Shown here one piece after another: positions 1-8,368 of a stretch of DNA of 64,000 bases. Location: positions 23,229-87,228 of the forward strand of contig CAYVTZ010000012.1 of assembly GCA_964454685.1 (NCBI GenBank). The letters run 5' to 3'. The stretch comes from CAYVTZ01 sp964454685 (GTDB taxonomy: Bacteria > Bacillota > Clostridia > Christensenellales > Christensenellaceae). The translations under genes were made by a program, and so were the position numbers. Each line of letters starts with the position of its first letter. Position 1 is the first letter of the stretch. Below the pieces are notes generated by a model. The model worked only from the letters and a program-made list of their open reading frames with translations. It did no database searches and was not told the origin of the DNA.

Positions 1-452
1 CGGATGCGGCCATCGGCGGACTGCCGGAGACGGCAGAGCAACAGGCGAAGAAGGATGCTGATATGGAAAAGCGCCAGCAGATTATAAAGGATGCGAATGC
101 GGATTTGTTGATTAGCATTCATCAAAACAATTTTGAGGACAATGCTGTGCGCGGACCGCAGGTGTTTTTTCGTACTGATCGCAAGGGTGGCGAGGAATTT
201 GCCAAGTGCATGCAGTCTGTGCTGAATGAAGAACTGGAAATCGAGAAGCCGCGCGCGGCTAATTCCGGCAGATTTTTGGTGTTATCGCCGGGAGAACAGC
301 CCGGTGTGATCGTGGAATGCGGATTTTTCTCCAACCCTGAGGAGGAGAAGATTTTACAGGACGAGAGCTATCAAAACAAGCTGTCAAGCGCGATTGTGAA
401 TGGCGCGAAGGAATATGTGGCGTATCGTGGGATGAGCCCGAAATCGGCGTAA
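1..452 (+). CDS. cwlD: N-acetylmuramoyl-L-alanine amidase, CwlD-like (3' part)
   Basis: The gene is cut by the left edge; the frame is open from base 3 to the TAA at 450-452. The visible part is the C-terminal half of an Amidase_3 (zinc amidase) domain: the segment SIHQNNF carries the zinc-binding His of this family, and VIVECGFFSNPEE carries the catalytic Glu near the end. These enzymes cut the amide bond between N-acetylmuramic acid and the stem peptide. In endospore formers the single-domain version (CwlD) starts muramic-lactam formation in spore cortex, which fits the presence of sigH 2 kb downstream. The N-terminus, where a membrane or signal segment would lie, is outside the window, so the CwlD assignment over other amidases is inference. 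Confidence 0.8.
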   Translation, partial: DAAIGGLPETAEQQAKKDADMEKRQQIIKDANADLLISIHQNNFEDNAVRGPQVFFRTDRKGGEEFAKCMQSVLNEELEIEKPRAANSGRFLVLSPGEQPGVIVECGFFSNPEEEKILQDESYQNKLSSAIVNGAKEYVAYRGMSPKSA

Positions 453-465
453 CAGGAGAGTGCAA

Positions 466-885
466 GTGCTCAGTAAAATCAATCAAGAAGCCTTTGTCAG
501 TACATTTGAGGCGCGGCAGATGCCGCCGCTGACACTGGCGTACATCGGAGATTGCGTATTCGACTTATATGTACGAACGCATTATGTGACGTGCAGCAAA
601 AAACATGCGGGGGAACTGCATCGTTTGTGCAGCGCGCAGGTGAACGCACGAGCGCAAGCGCAGTTGGCTTCAGCGCTGATGCCGCAGTTTAGCGAGGAGG
701 AGCAGGATGTGTACCGGCGGGGGCGCAACGCCAAAAGCGCGACGGTGCCCAAAAACATGAGCATTGCGGATTATCGCGCGGCGACGGGGATGGAAGCGGT
801 GATCGGATTTTTGTATCTTTCCGGGCAGATCGAGCGCGCGAGTGAGATGCTGCGCGTGATGGAGCTGGAGGAAGAGGAAGCATAA
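466..885 (+). CDS. mrnC: Mini-ribonuclease III
   Basis: Small RNase III-like nuclease without a double-stranded RNA-binding domain. In Bacillus subtilis Mini-III matures 23S rRNA ends. The N-terminal signature LTLAYIGDCVFDLYVR and the later segment KNMSIADYRAATGMEAVIGF match the catalytic helices of the family, with the acidic residues (GD and EA) in place; about 139 residues is normal length. A GTG at 460 is also in frame, but the AGGAG at 454-458 lies only one base before it and seven bases before the GTG at 466, so 466 is preferred. The gene begins 13 bases after the amidase stop and belongs to the conserved Firmicutes order mrnC-thyX-rlmB-sigH. Confidence 0.9.
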   Translation: MLSKINQEAFVSTFEARQMPPLTLAYIGDCVFDLYVRTHYVTCSKKHAGELHRLCSAQVNARAQAQLASALMPQFSEEEQDVYRRGRNAKSATVPKNMSIADYRAATGMEAVIGFLYLSGQIERASEMLRVMELEEEEA

Positions 886-1042
886 GGGTAGAAAGGACGG
901 AGCGTTATCCAAGCAAGAGCCGGGGAGCACACGCAGGCAAAGCCAAAAGAGGAGAGCCTGCCAGGCATTTGTGGATTGCGCGAAAAGAATGATGCAGCCG
1001 GTTTGCGCATAAAACGTTGAAAAACAGGAAAAGGATAAGAGT

Positions 1043-1786
1043 ATGCCGAAAACAGAGTTACAAGTGGAATTATTGATGGCGACGCCCGACCCCGAGCAGG
1101 TGGTTTCTATGGGGGCGCGGCTTTGCTATTCCTCTGCGGGAATTGAGCAGTTGGCGCAGACGGCAAAGAGTGGAGAATTTATCGATCGGTTGATGCAGCT
1201 CGGGCATCTTTCGCCGGTGGAGCACGCCTCCTTTACCTTTGGGATCGAGGGGGTATCGCGCGCGCTGCTGGCGCAGATCACGCGGCACCGTATTGCGTCG
1301 TTTTCGGTGCAATCGCAGCGGTATGTGAATCAGACCAAAAAGACAGGTGAATTTTCCTACGTGGTTCCGCCGAGCATTGCTGCGCTGGGCACGGAAGCGG
1401 TGGCGCGCTACGAAACGCAGATGCGTACGATGCAGCAATGGTATGACGCATGGGTGCACGAACTGGGCGGTGCGGGGGAAAAATCCAACGAGGATGCAAG
1501 ATTTGTGCTGCCAAATGCCTGCGAAACCAAAATGATTGTGACGATGAACGCGCGCGAGCTGCTGCACTTTTTTGCCTTGCGATGCTGCGGGCGGGCGCAA
1601 TGGGAGATTTTTGAGCTGGCGTGGCGCATGCTGGAGCTGGCATATCACAAGGCGCCGTCACTGTTTCGTTATGCGGGGCCATCCTGCATTACGGGAGCGT
1701 GCAGCGAAGGAAAGATGTGCTGCGGCAAAGCGGAGCAAATGCGTGAGCGTTTTGCGCAGATTCAACAGAAAGCGGGCGAAAACTGA
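1043..1786 (+). CDS. thyX: Flavin-dependent thymidylate synthase ThyX
   Basis: Makes dTMP from dUMP with methylene-tetrahydrofolate and FAD/NADPH. The ThyX signature RHRx7S is complete at residues 81-91 (Arg81, His82, Arg83, Ser91), followed by the conserved QRYV. The protein has 247 residues, slightly longer than many ThyX proteins, with three Cys in its tail (CSEGKMCCG). It starts 157 bases after mrnC; that spacer shows no open frame of note. Its TGA stop overlaps the rlmB start by one base, so the two genes are translationally coupled. No thyA homologue is seen in the window. Confidence 0.95.
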   Translation: MPKTELQVELLMATPDPEQVVSMGARLCYSSAGIEQLAQTAKSGEFIDRLMQLGHLSPVEHASFTFGIEGVSRALLAQITRHRIASFSVQSQRYVNQTKKTGEFSYVVPPSIAALGTEAVARYETQMRTMQQWYDAWVHELGGAGEKSNEDARFVLPNACETKMIVTMNARELLHFFALRCCGRAQWEIFELAWRMLELAYHKAPSLFRYAGPSCITGACSEGKMCCGKAEQMRERFAQIQQKAGEN

Positions 1787-2532
1787 TGGAAGAATTTATT
1801 ATTGGACGAAACAGTGTACGCGAATTATTGCGCAGTGAAAGCCAGATCGAAAAAATATTGGTGGCGCAGGGTGCGACGGAGGGCAGCATCAAGGAACTGA
1901 TTGCGCTTGCCAAACAACGCAAGGTGCGCATCCAAGAGGTGCCGCGCGCCAAGTTGGACGAACTGTGCTCCACATTTGCCGAGCACAGCAATCATCAGGG
2001 CGTACTGGCACAGGTGCCTGCATTTGAGTACAGTCAGATGGAGGATGTATTTGCGCGGGCGCAGGAGCGGGAGGAGCCGCCTTTTCTGGTGGTGCTGGAC
2101 AGTGTGCAGGACCCGCACAACCTTGGAGCCGTGATCCGCAGTGCGGAGGCGTTGGGGGCGCATGGCGTGGTGTTTGGCAAACATCGAAGCGCGAGCCTGA
2201 CGGCGGCGGTTTATAAGGTGGCGTGCGGAGCGGCACAGTACATTCCTGTGGTGAAGGTTACGAACATCAATCAGACGATTGAGGAACTGAAAAAGCGCAA
2301 CGTATGGGTTGCCGCTGCGGACATGGAGGGGCAACCGCTTTCCAAGACCGACCTTACGGGCGCGCTGGCGCTGGTAATCGGCGGGGAAGGCGAGGGGGTG
2401 TCCAAACACACGAAGCAGCTTTGTGATTTTACCGTGCGCATTGAGATGCCGGGGCAGACTAATTCGCTTAACGCATCTTGTGCGGCGAGTATTTTGATTT
2501 ATGAAAAACGCAGGCAGGAGATGTGTCGATGA
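1786..2532 (+). CDS. rlmB: 23S rRNA (guanosine-2'-O-)-methyltransferase RlmB
   Basis: SPOUT-class (TrmH group 3) methyltransferase, expected to methylate G2251 of 23S rRNA using S-adenosylmethionine. The N-terminal L30e-like substrate domain covers roughly residues 1-75. The three SPOUT motifs are visible: NLGAVIRSAEALGAHGVV, ALVIGGEGEGVS, and a knot motif MPGQTNSLNASCAASILIYE. The length of 248 residues is typical. It overlaps thyX by one base and sigH by four. In many Firmicutes a NYN-domain gene (yacP) sits between rlmB and sigH; it is absent here. Confidence 0.93.
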   Translation: MEEFIIGRNSVRELLRSESQIEKILVAQGATEGSIKELIALAKQRKVRIQEVPRAKLDELCSTFAEHSNHQGVLAQVPAFEYSQMEDVFARAQEREEPPFLVVLDSVQDPHNLGAVIRSAEALGAHGVVFGKHRSASLTAAVYKVACGAAQYIPVVKVTNINQTIEELKKRNVWVAAADMEGQPLSKTDLTGALALVIGGEGEGVSKHTKQLCDFTVRIEMPGQTNSLNASCAASILIYEKRRQEMCR

Positions 2533-3155
2533 TTTCAGGTGAGATCAACTATGCGGAGTATGCGGACGAAGAGCTGGTACGCCGCGCAAAGACGGATGCG
2601 CAGGCGGAGGAATATTTGCTGCACAAGTATAAAAACTTTGTGCGCGCCAAGGCACGGTCTTATTTTTTGATCGGGGCTGACAGTGAGGACATTGTGCAGG
2701 AAGGCATGATCGGGCTGTACAAGGCGATCCGTGACTATGACGAGGAAAAGAAAGCATCCTTTCACGCGTTTGCGGAGCTGTGCATCAAGCGGCAGATCAT
2801 CACGGCGATCAAGACGGCAACACGGCAGAAGCATCAGCCGCTGAACACCTATATATCGCTCAACAAGCCGGTGTATGACGAGGAATCCGAGCGATCTTTG
2901 GCGGATGTGTTTAGTATTTCCAAGGGGGCAAACCCGGAAGAGATTTTCATTGACAACGAGGACTTTTCCACAACAGAGCATGAAATCAGCAAACTGCTGT
3001 CCGATTTGGAAAAACGTGTGCTAGCATATTACTTGCAGGGCAAATCTTATCAGGAGATTGCGAAGCTGATGAACCGGCACGAAAAATCTGTGGACAACGC
3101 ATTGCAACGCGCGAAAGGGAAGATTGACAAGCATTTGAACGGCGGGAAGGAATGA
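2529..3155 (+). CDS. sigH: RNA polymerase sporulation/stationary-phase sigma factor SigH
   Basis: Sigma-70 family factor of about 208 residues. Region 2 is visible as YFLIGADSEDIVQEGMIGLY followed by FAELCIKRQIITAIKTATR, and region 4 as LEKRVLAYYLQGKSYQEIAK with helix-turn-helix MNRHEKSVDNALQRAK. This pattern and the linkage to mrnC-thyX-rlmB identify SigH, which in Bacillus controls entry into sporulation and other stationary-phase genes. A GTG at 2523 is in frame, but AGGAG at 2516-2520 is two bases from it and eight from the ATG at 2529, so 2529 is chosen. That ATG overlaps the rlmB stop as ATGA. Confidence 0.93.
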   Translation: MISGEINYAEYADEELVRRAKTDAQAEEYLLHKYKNFVRAKARSYFLIGADSEDIVQEGMIGLYKAIRDYDEEKKASFHAFAELCIKRQIITAIKTATRQKHQPLNTYISLNKPVYDEESERSLADVFSISKGANPEEIFIDNEDFSTTEHEISKLLSDLEKRVLAYYLQGKSYQEIAKLMNRHEKSVDNALQRAKGKIDKHLNGGKE

Positions 3156-3317
3156 GCAGCGACAAATAATGCGGCGGAAGTGGTGACGCGGCGGGGACTG
3201 TTGTGCGTTGTAGTCCATAGGAGCCGAATGCGGAGCGGGGAGATGCCGTGCTCATTAAAAACAGGTGCATTTTGCACAGGATTGCTGCGAAGTGCGGTCG
3301 TGCAGAGAGCACAAAAC

Positions 3318-3345
3318 TTGACAAAATGTGAGTTTTTCATATAAT
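3318..3345 (+). promoter_or_regulatory. Sigma-A promoter before greA-lysS
   Basis: TTGACA at 3318-3323 and TATAAT at 3340-3345, both perfect consensus hexamers, are spaced 16 bases apart. Transcription would begin near 3352, leaving about 84 bases of leader before greA. The spacer between sigH and this site (3156-3317) holds nothing else recognised. Confidence 0.85.
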
Positions 3346-3435
3346 AGAAATATTGTGGAGTGCGTTTTTTGCATCCACAGAAATTGATTATTTTGCTCCG
3401 TTCCGAGGGTGCGGGGGAAACAGGAGGAGTCTCAA

Positions 3436-3909
3436 ATGCCAAATGATGTAATTTTGACGCACAAAGGCGTGAAAGAACTGGAAGAGAAACTGGAATATCT
3501 AAAAACAGTACGCAGAATCGAAATCGCCGAAGAAATCAAGGTGGCGCGTGCATTTGGTGATATCTCTGAGAACGCGGAGTATGACGAAGCGAAGAACGAG
3601 CAGGCCAGAATCGAAGGCGAAATTGCCACCATCGAAAAGATGCTGCGTAATGCCGTTGTCGTGGATGAAGAAGAAATCGACGTGCAGAAGGTGGGCATCG
3701 GTACCACCGTGCGCTTGCTGGACAAAGAATTTGACGAAGAAGTGGAATATAAAATTGTTGGTTCGGTGGAAGCGGACATTGACAAGAATGTGATTTCCAA
3801 CGAATCGCCCGTGGGCAGCGCGCTGCTGGGGAAAAAAGTGGGCAATGTGGTGCGGGTGGACACGCCCGGCGGCATTGTGAAGCTTAAAATTTTGGAAATC
3901 AAGAAATAA
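3436..3909 (+). CDS. greA: Transcription elongation factor GreA
   Basis: GreA binds the secondary channel of RNA polymerase and stimulates cleavage of backtracked transcripts. The 157-residue protein has the N-terminal coiled coil with the tip segment DISENAEYDEAKNEQ, whose acidic residues act at the polymerase active site, and the C-terminal FKBP-like domain ending SPVGSALLGKKVGNVVRVDTP. The ATG at 3436 follows AGGAGG at 3422-3427 with eight bases between; an upstream in-frame GTG lacks a binding site. It is the first gene of a greA-lysS transcript, a common pairing in Firmicutes. Confidence 0.96.
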   Translation: MPNDVILTHKGVKELEEKLEYLKTVRRIEIAEEIKVARAFGDISENAEYDEAKNEQARIEGEIATIEKMLRNAVVVDEEEIDVQKVGIGTTVRLLDKEFDEEVEYKIVGSVEADIDKNVISNESPVGSALLGKKVGNVVRVDTPGGIVKLKILEIKK

Positions 3910-4008
3910 ATGACGATCGCCCAGGGCGATCACCAAAGCGGGCCGTATGTCAATGATGGATGCGCGGCTTGTGCGCGCATGGGCGCGCCAAACACGGAAG
4001 GAAACGAA

Positions 4009-5508
4009 ATGCAGGAAACACCCAATCAACCCAATCAGGAATTACAGGACTTGAGCGAGGTGCTGCGCGTACGCAGAGAAAAGCTCAACGAATTGCGCGA
4101 AAGCGGCAAAGACCCTTATCAAATTACGACGTTTGATCAGAAGCATTCCTCCAAGGAGATTTTGGAGCATTTTGAGGAATGGGAAGGCAAGGAGGTCAGC
4201 GTTGCGGGGCGCATCGTATCCAAACGCATCATGGGCAAGGCGAGCTTCTTTCACATTTTAGACGGACGCGGCAAGATTCAGGTTTATGCGCGTAAGGATG
4301 TGATGGGCGAGGAGCCGTATCAGGAATATAAGCATATGGATATCGGGGATATCGTGGGCATTGTGGGAGAGGCTTTTCGCACCAATGCGGGAGAAATCTC
4401 TGTAAAGGCGCATGCGATCACGCTGCTTTCAAAATCTTTGCAGCCGCTGCCGGAGAAATTCCACGGGCTGCGCGACCAAGACTTGCGCTATCGGCAACGG
4501 TATGTAGACCTGATTGTGAATCCTGAAGTCAAGGAGACCTTTTACGCGCGTTCCAAAATTATCAAGTGCGTGCGCGACTTTTTGGATGACATGGGATATA
4601 TTGAGGTGGAAACACCCATTTTGCAGACGAGCGCGGGCGGTGCGGCGGCGCGGCCGTTTATTACGCATCACAATACGCTGGACATTGAAATGTATCTGCG
4701 TATTGCAACCGAACTGCATTTGAAGCGTCTGATTGTGGGCGGATTTGAGCGCGTCTATGAAATCGGGCGCATTTTCCGCAACGAGGGAATGGACACGAGG
4801 CATAATCCGGAGTTTACCACGGTGGAGCTGTATCAGGCGTATACCGATTATAAGGGGATGATGGAGCTGTGCGAGAACCTGTTTGAATACTGCGCGAAGC
4901 AGTTGCATGGCAGTGACACGGTGACCTATCAGGGCGAGGAAATTTGCCTCAAGGCTCCGTGGAAGCGCATGAGCATGGCGGAGGCTGTTTTGGAATATGC
5001 GGGCGTAGACTTTATGCAATGTGAGAGTGACGAGCAGGCGCGCGCAATGGCGAAGCAGGCGGGCATCCACTTTGAAGCAGGCATGACGCGCGGACAGATT
5101 TTGAACGAAGCATTTGAGCAGAAGGTGGAGGAGCATTTGATTCAGCCGACGTTTATCTGCGATTATCCGATTGATGTATCGCCCTTGGCGAAGAAGATGA
5201 AGGGATCGGACTGGCTGACGGAGCGTTTCGAAATGTTTGTGTCGGGCAGGGAGCTGGCAAATGCATTTTCGGAACTGAATGATCCGGATGATCAGAAGGA
5301 ACGGTTCCTCGATCAAGTGCGCAAGCGCGAGGCCGGTGACGACGAGGCAAACATGATGGATGATGATTTCATCAATGCGCTGGAATATGCAATGCCCCCG
5401 ACGGGTGGCATGGGGATTGGGATTGACCGCATGATTATGCTGCTTACGGACAGCTTTTCCATCCGCGACGTGCTGCTGTTCCCCACGATGAAGCCAAGAG
5501 AGAAATAA
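4009..5508 (+). CDS. lysS: Lysyl-tRNA synthetase, class II
   Basis: Charges tRNA-Lys with lysine. The 499-residue protein has an N-terminal OB-fold anticodon-binding domain (about residues 60-160, with VSVAGRIVSKRIMGKASFFH) and a class II catalytic core: motif 2 FRNEGMDTRHNPEFTTVE and motif 3 GMGIGIDRMIMLL. The frame is open back to an ATG at 3910, directly after the greA stop, but that would add 33 unrelated residues and has no ribosome binding site. The ATG at 4009 has GGAAGGAA about seven bases upstream and gives the usual length. The 99 bases between are a greA-lysS spacer. Confidence 0.96.
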   Translation: MQETPNQPNQELQDLSEVLRVRREKLNELRESGKDPYQITTFDQKHSSKEILEHFEEWEGKEVSVAGRIVSKRIMGKASFFHILDGRGKIQVYARKDVMGEEPYQEYKHMDIGDIVGIVGEAFRTNAGEISVKAHAITLLSKSLQPLPEKFHGLRDQDLRYRQRYVDLIVNPEVKETFYARSKIIKCVRDFLDDMGYIEVETPILQTSAGGAAARPFITHHNTLDIEMYLRIATELHLKRLIVGGFERVYEIGRIFRNEGMDTRHNPEFTTVELYQAYTDYKGMMELCENLFEYCAKQLHGSDTVTYQGEEICLKAPWKRMSMAEAVLEYAGVDFMQCESDEQARAMAKQAGIHFEAGMTRGQILNEAFEQKVEEHLIQPTFICDYPIDVSPLAKKMKGSDWLTERFEMFVSGRELANAFSELNDPDDQKERFLDQVRKREAGDDEANMMDDDFINALEYAMPPTGGMGIGIDRMIMLLTDSFSIRDVLLFPTMKPREK

Positions 5509-5519
5509 TAGGTGCAGGT

Positions 5520-6131
5520 ATGGCAGGAGTTGGAGTAAAAATTGGGAAAGGGATTGCGTATGTGCTTTCGCGTGTGGCGATTGTTGTCGTCGTAATCGTG
5601 TTGATTGCGGTAGCGTTTTATACCGGACTCAACTCCATGAATGTAAACATGGTGATCAAGGATGCGTTCACACAATATGCGATGGCGGTGCTGAAGCCGG
5701 ATGATTCCAATCCGGAACTGCTGGGCAAGCTGTTTACGCAGGAATTTTTGCAGGCGGACCCTTTGCTGCACACCACGACCTACGATGGGTTTAAGGTGAG
5801 CAACTATTATCAACGCGCCAACGAGGAATTTGCAATCGTTTGGCCGTGGCAGGATAAAGTGAAGGTGAAAGTTAAGAGCTATGTGCTGGACATCTCGGGC
5901 AAGCCGATCGATCCCGAAGAGGGGCATGAGTATGACAAGCCGCCGGAATGGCCCAATGCGCTGTATGAAGTGACACTGGAAAAGACGGATAATTCGTGGA
6001 TTGTGACGGAGATGAAGTCGATTGAGACCATTCAGCCCAATCCGCTGCCTACATTACCGGAAGAATCTGTAAAGCCTACACCCACGCCCACGCCGGAGCC
6101 TACCGAGGCACCCAGCGCGGAAGCAGAGTAA
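5520..6131 (+). CDS. Membrane-anchored protein of unknown function with Pro/Thr-rich tail
   Basis: Not recognised. The protein has 203 residues. One hydrophobic segment at about residues 18-38 (SRVAIVVVVIVLIAVAFYTG) is followed by a soluble domain of about 140 residues that should lie outside the cell, and a tail rich in Pro, Thr and Glu (PTPTPTPEPTE). The body ends in strands of the type YEVTLEKTDNSWIVTEMKSI, which resemble small extracytoplasmic NTF2-like or DUF4878-like domains, but this is a guess from pattern only. It starts 11 bases after lysS and is followed by a tRNA-modification gene, so it is probably co-transcribed with translation genes. The same kind of tail recurs in five other exported proteins of this window. 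Confidence 0.75.
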   Translation: MAGVGVKIGKGIAYVLSRVAIVVVVIVLIAVAFYTGLNSMNVNMVIKDAFTQYAMAVLKPDDSNPELLGKLFTQEFLQADPLLHTTTYDGFKVSNYYQRANEEFAIVWPWQDKVKVKVKSYVLDISGKPIDPEEGHEYDKPPEWPNALYEVTLEKTDNSWIVTEMKSIETIQPNPLPTLPEESVKPTPTPTPEPTEAPSAEAE

Positions 6132-6178
6132 GGCGGGAGTTGCGCGACATCGTGTTTGGCGGGGCATGCGGGAAGAAT

Positions 6179-7129
6179 ATGACGAAAATTTATCTGGCGC
6201 CCATGGCGGGCATTACCGATGTGGCAATGCGCGCGCTGTGTGTGGAACAGGGTGCGCAGCTTGCGTTCAGCGAAATGGTGAGCGCCAAGGGCATCCAATA
6301 TCGCAACAAACGTACCCGGCAGCTTTTGGCAGTGGGCGACAATGAAAAACAAATTGGCGTACAACTGTTTGGGCATGAGCCTGCTGTGCTGGCAGATACG
6401 GCCAGATGGGTAGAGGAAGCGCTTGCAGAGCGACTGGCTGTTTTGGACATCAACATGGGATGCCCTGCGCCAAAGATTGTCAACAATGGCGACGGTTGCG
6501 CACTGATGAAGGACGAGTTGCACGCGGCGCGTGTGATTGAAGCAGTGAAACGGGCGGTGCATACGCCGGTGAGCGTGAAATTCCGTAAGGGATTTGATGA
6601 AGAACACATCAACGCGGTGGCATTTGCGCGTATGGCGCAGGATGCGGGTGCTGATCTGGTGACGGTGCATGGCAGGACGCGCAGCCAGTTTTACAGTGGC
6701 AAGGCGGACTGGGATATCCTGGCGCAGGTGAAGCAGGCGGTGCGGATTCCCGTGGTAGGCAACGGCGATGTGTTTGCGGCGGAGGATGCGCGGGACTTGC
6801 TGGAACGCACGGGATGCGACGGCGTGATGGTAGCGCGCGGCGCGATGGGGAATCCATTCCTGTTTGCGCAGATACGCGAGCTGCTGGAAGAAGGCAGTGT
6901 GCGCACAAAGCCAAGTGTGCAGGAACGTGTGCAGACCTGTTTGCGGCAGGCGCGTTTGATGATCGAACAAAAAGGCGAGAAACTGGCGATCATGCAGATG
7001 CGTACGCATGCGGCGCATTACATCAAAGGTATGCACGACGCGGCGCGGCTGCGCGCCCAAGTGGTACGCGTGAGCAGCTATGCGCAGCTGGAACAGAACC
7101 TGACAGCATGGACTCAAGCTGAGTCATGA
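6179..7129 (+). CDS. dusB: tRNA-dihydrouridine synthase
   Basis: FMN enzyme that reduces uridines in the tRNA D-loop. The 316-residue TIM barrel begins with YLAPMAGITDVAMRAL; the active-site Cys lies in NMGCPAPKIVNNGDGCALM, and the FMN phosphate-binding parts are VTVHGRTRSQFY, IPVVGNGDVF and DGVMVARGAMGNP. A TTG at 6140 is in frame but is directly abutted by its only possible ribosome binding site. The ATG at 6179, after GGGAAG, gives the family's usual start. The DusB rather than DusA/C assignment rests on its greA-lysS neighbourhood, where Firmicutes usually carry DusB-type genes. Confidence 0.9.
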   Translation: MTKIYLAPMAGITDVAMRALCVEQGAQLAFSEMVSAKGIQYRNKRTRQLLAVGDNEKQIGVQLFGHEPAVLADTARWVEEALAERLAVLDINMGCPAPKIVNNGDGCALMKDELHAARVIEAVKRAVHTPVSVKFRKGFDEEHINAVAFARMAQDAGADLVTVHGRTRSQFYSGKADWDILAQVKQAVRIPVVGNGDVFAAEDARDLLERTGCDGVMVARGAMGNPFLFAQIRELLEEGSVRTKPSVQERVQTCLRQARLMIEQKGEKLAIMQMRTHAAHYIKGMHDAARLRAQVVRVSSYAQLEQNLTAWTQAES

Positions 7130-7227
7130 AGTGGGACATACAAAGATTGCACCCAACAGTGCGAAACGAGAACAAGCACTGTGCATAAGACAGTAAGAAT
7201 ACAAGACGAATCAGATATTGGGATGCT

Positions 7228-8136
7228 ATGGAATACGAATACATCAAACATTTGCAAGGCACAAAAGTAAAACTCTTCATGGTGGAGATTAAGCAGCGAG
7301 AGCTGCACTTTCACAACGACGCGGAGATCATATTGGTTTTGCGCGGCTCCATCGTGATTGACCTGGTGCGGGAGAACCACACGTTGCGCAAAGGAGACAT
7401 CTTTGTGCTCAACAAAAATTCTGTGCACAGCCTCAAACGGACGGATGAGGATAACCTCATGTTTATCGTGCAGTTCAGCCCGGAATTTTGCAAGGCATAC
7501 TACCCGCAGATCACAAACGTGCGGTTTCAGAAGAACCATGTGACGCGTGTGCAGAACGGCGCATACTGGAAGGCGATCAACACCAATTTAATGGAGATCG
7601 TCAACTGTTATGTGCATAAAAAAGAAGGCTTTACCATTGGGATCATGGCATATTTGAATCATTTGATGCTATCTATGCTGGAGCACGATGAATATGTGGA
7701 GCTGGACGACCGCGCCGCGTCTTCGGAAAATCGCAACATCGACCGGCTGGGCAGTGTGATCGGCTATATGCAGGAGAACTATATGCGCAACATTACGCTG
7801 CGCGATATTGCGCAGCGGCTGGATCTGGACATGTATTATCTATCGCACTTTATCAAAAACAACCTGGGGATTACATTCCAGAAGTATTTGACACGGCTGC
7901 GCGTGGAACGCGCCGAGCAACTGCTGCGAACCACGAATCTACGCAACATTGATGTTTGTTTGGAATGCGGCTTTTCGGATTACAAATACATGTCAAAGGC
8001 GTTTATGGAGTCCTTTTCCTGTACGCCGGCAGAATATCGTAAGCGCAATGTGACAGAAGTAGAACAGTTGCAGGAAACCAACGAACAACATGTGATCATG
8101 GAGGTCAGCGAAATCATTCAAGCGGCGATGGAGTGA
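7228..8136 (+). CDS. AraC-family transcriptional regulator with N-terminal cupin domain
   Basis: A 302-residue regulator. Residues of about 25-100 form a cupin sensor (HFHNDAEIILVLRGSIVI, LRKGDIFVLNKNSVHSL), typical of AraC proteins that sense small sugars or other metabolites. The C-terminal 100 residues hold the two helix-turn-helix motifs: ITLRDIAQRLDLDMYYLSHF and LRNIDVCLECGFSDYKYMSK, followed by the family signature ending PAEYRKRN. The gene stands alone, 98 bases after dus and 232 bases before a diguanylate cyclase. No sugar operon lies next to it, so its target is unknown. The Shine-Dalgarno sequence is weak (GGGAT). Confidence 0.88.
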   Translation: MEYEYIKHLQGTKVKLFMVEIKQRELHFHNDAEIILVLRGSIVIDLVRENHTLRKGDIFVLNKNSVHSLKRTDEDNLMFIVQFSPEFCKAYYPQITNVRFQKNHVTRVQNGAYWKAINTNLMEIVNCYVHKKEGFTIGIMAYLNHLMLSMLEHDEYVELDDRAASSENRNIDRLGSVIGYMQENYMRNITLRDIAQRLDLDMYYLSHFIKNNLGITFQKYLTRLRVERAEQLLRTTNLRNIDVCLECGFSDYKYMSKAFMESFSCTPAEYRKRNVTEVEQLQETNEQHVIMEVSEIIQAAME

Positions 8137-8222
8137 GCACCTTGCCGCAGAGCGGATGGAAGGAATGCAAAATGCAGCGGCGCTGACCGGTAGACCAAAT
8201 TTGATTGATGCTGTTATTTTGT

Positions 8223-8251
8223 TTGCTTTTCATGAATGAAAATAGTATAAT
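8223..8251 (+). promoter_or_regulatory. Sigma-A promoter before the GGDEF/EAL gene pair
   Basis: TTGCTT at 8223-8228 and TATAAT at 8246-8251 are 17 bases apart. Transcription from about 8258 would give a leader of some 110 bases. That leader contains a small hairpin (CCGGA ... TCCGG, about 8322-8342) but no recognisable cyclic-di-GMP riboswitch. Confidence 0.7.
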
Positions 8252-8368
8252 ACATTACTGAACAGACGTATTTTCAATGTGCTTGTGATGCCAACATTTG
8301 GTTATGTGAGGCAGGCAGAGCAAGGCCGGATTTTTGCATCCGGAACCTCGATGAGAGGATAGTAAACC

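Noticed and set aside
3910..4008. Extended N-terminus of lysyl-tRNA synthetase from an ATG next to the greA stop
   Set aside because: No ribosome binding site, and the added residues do not fit the family; the ATG at 4009 does.
8252..8368. Cyclic-di-GMP riboswitch before the GGDEF gene
   Set aside because: Neither the GEMM-I core nor a class II core could be found; only a short CCGGA hairpin is there.
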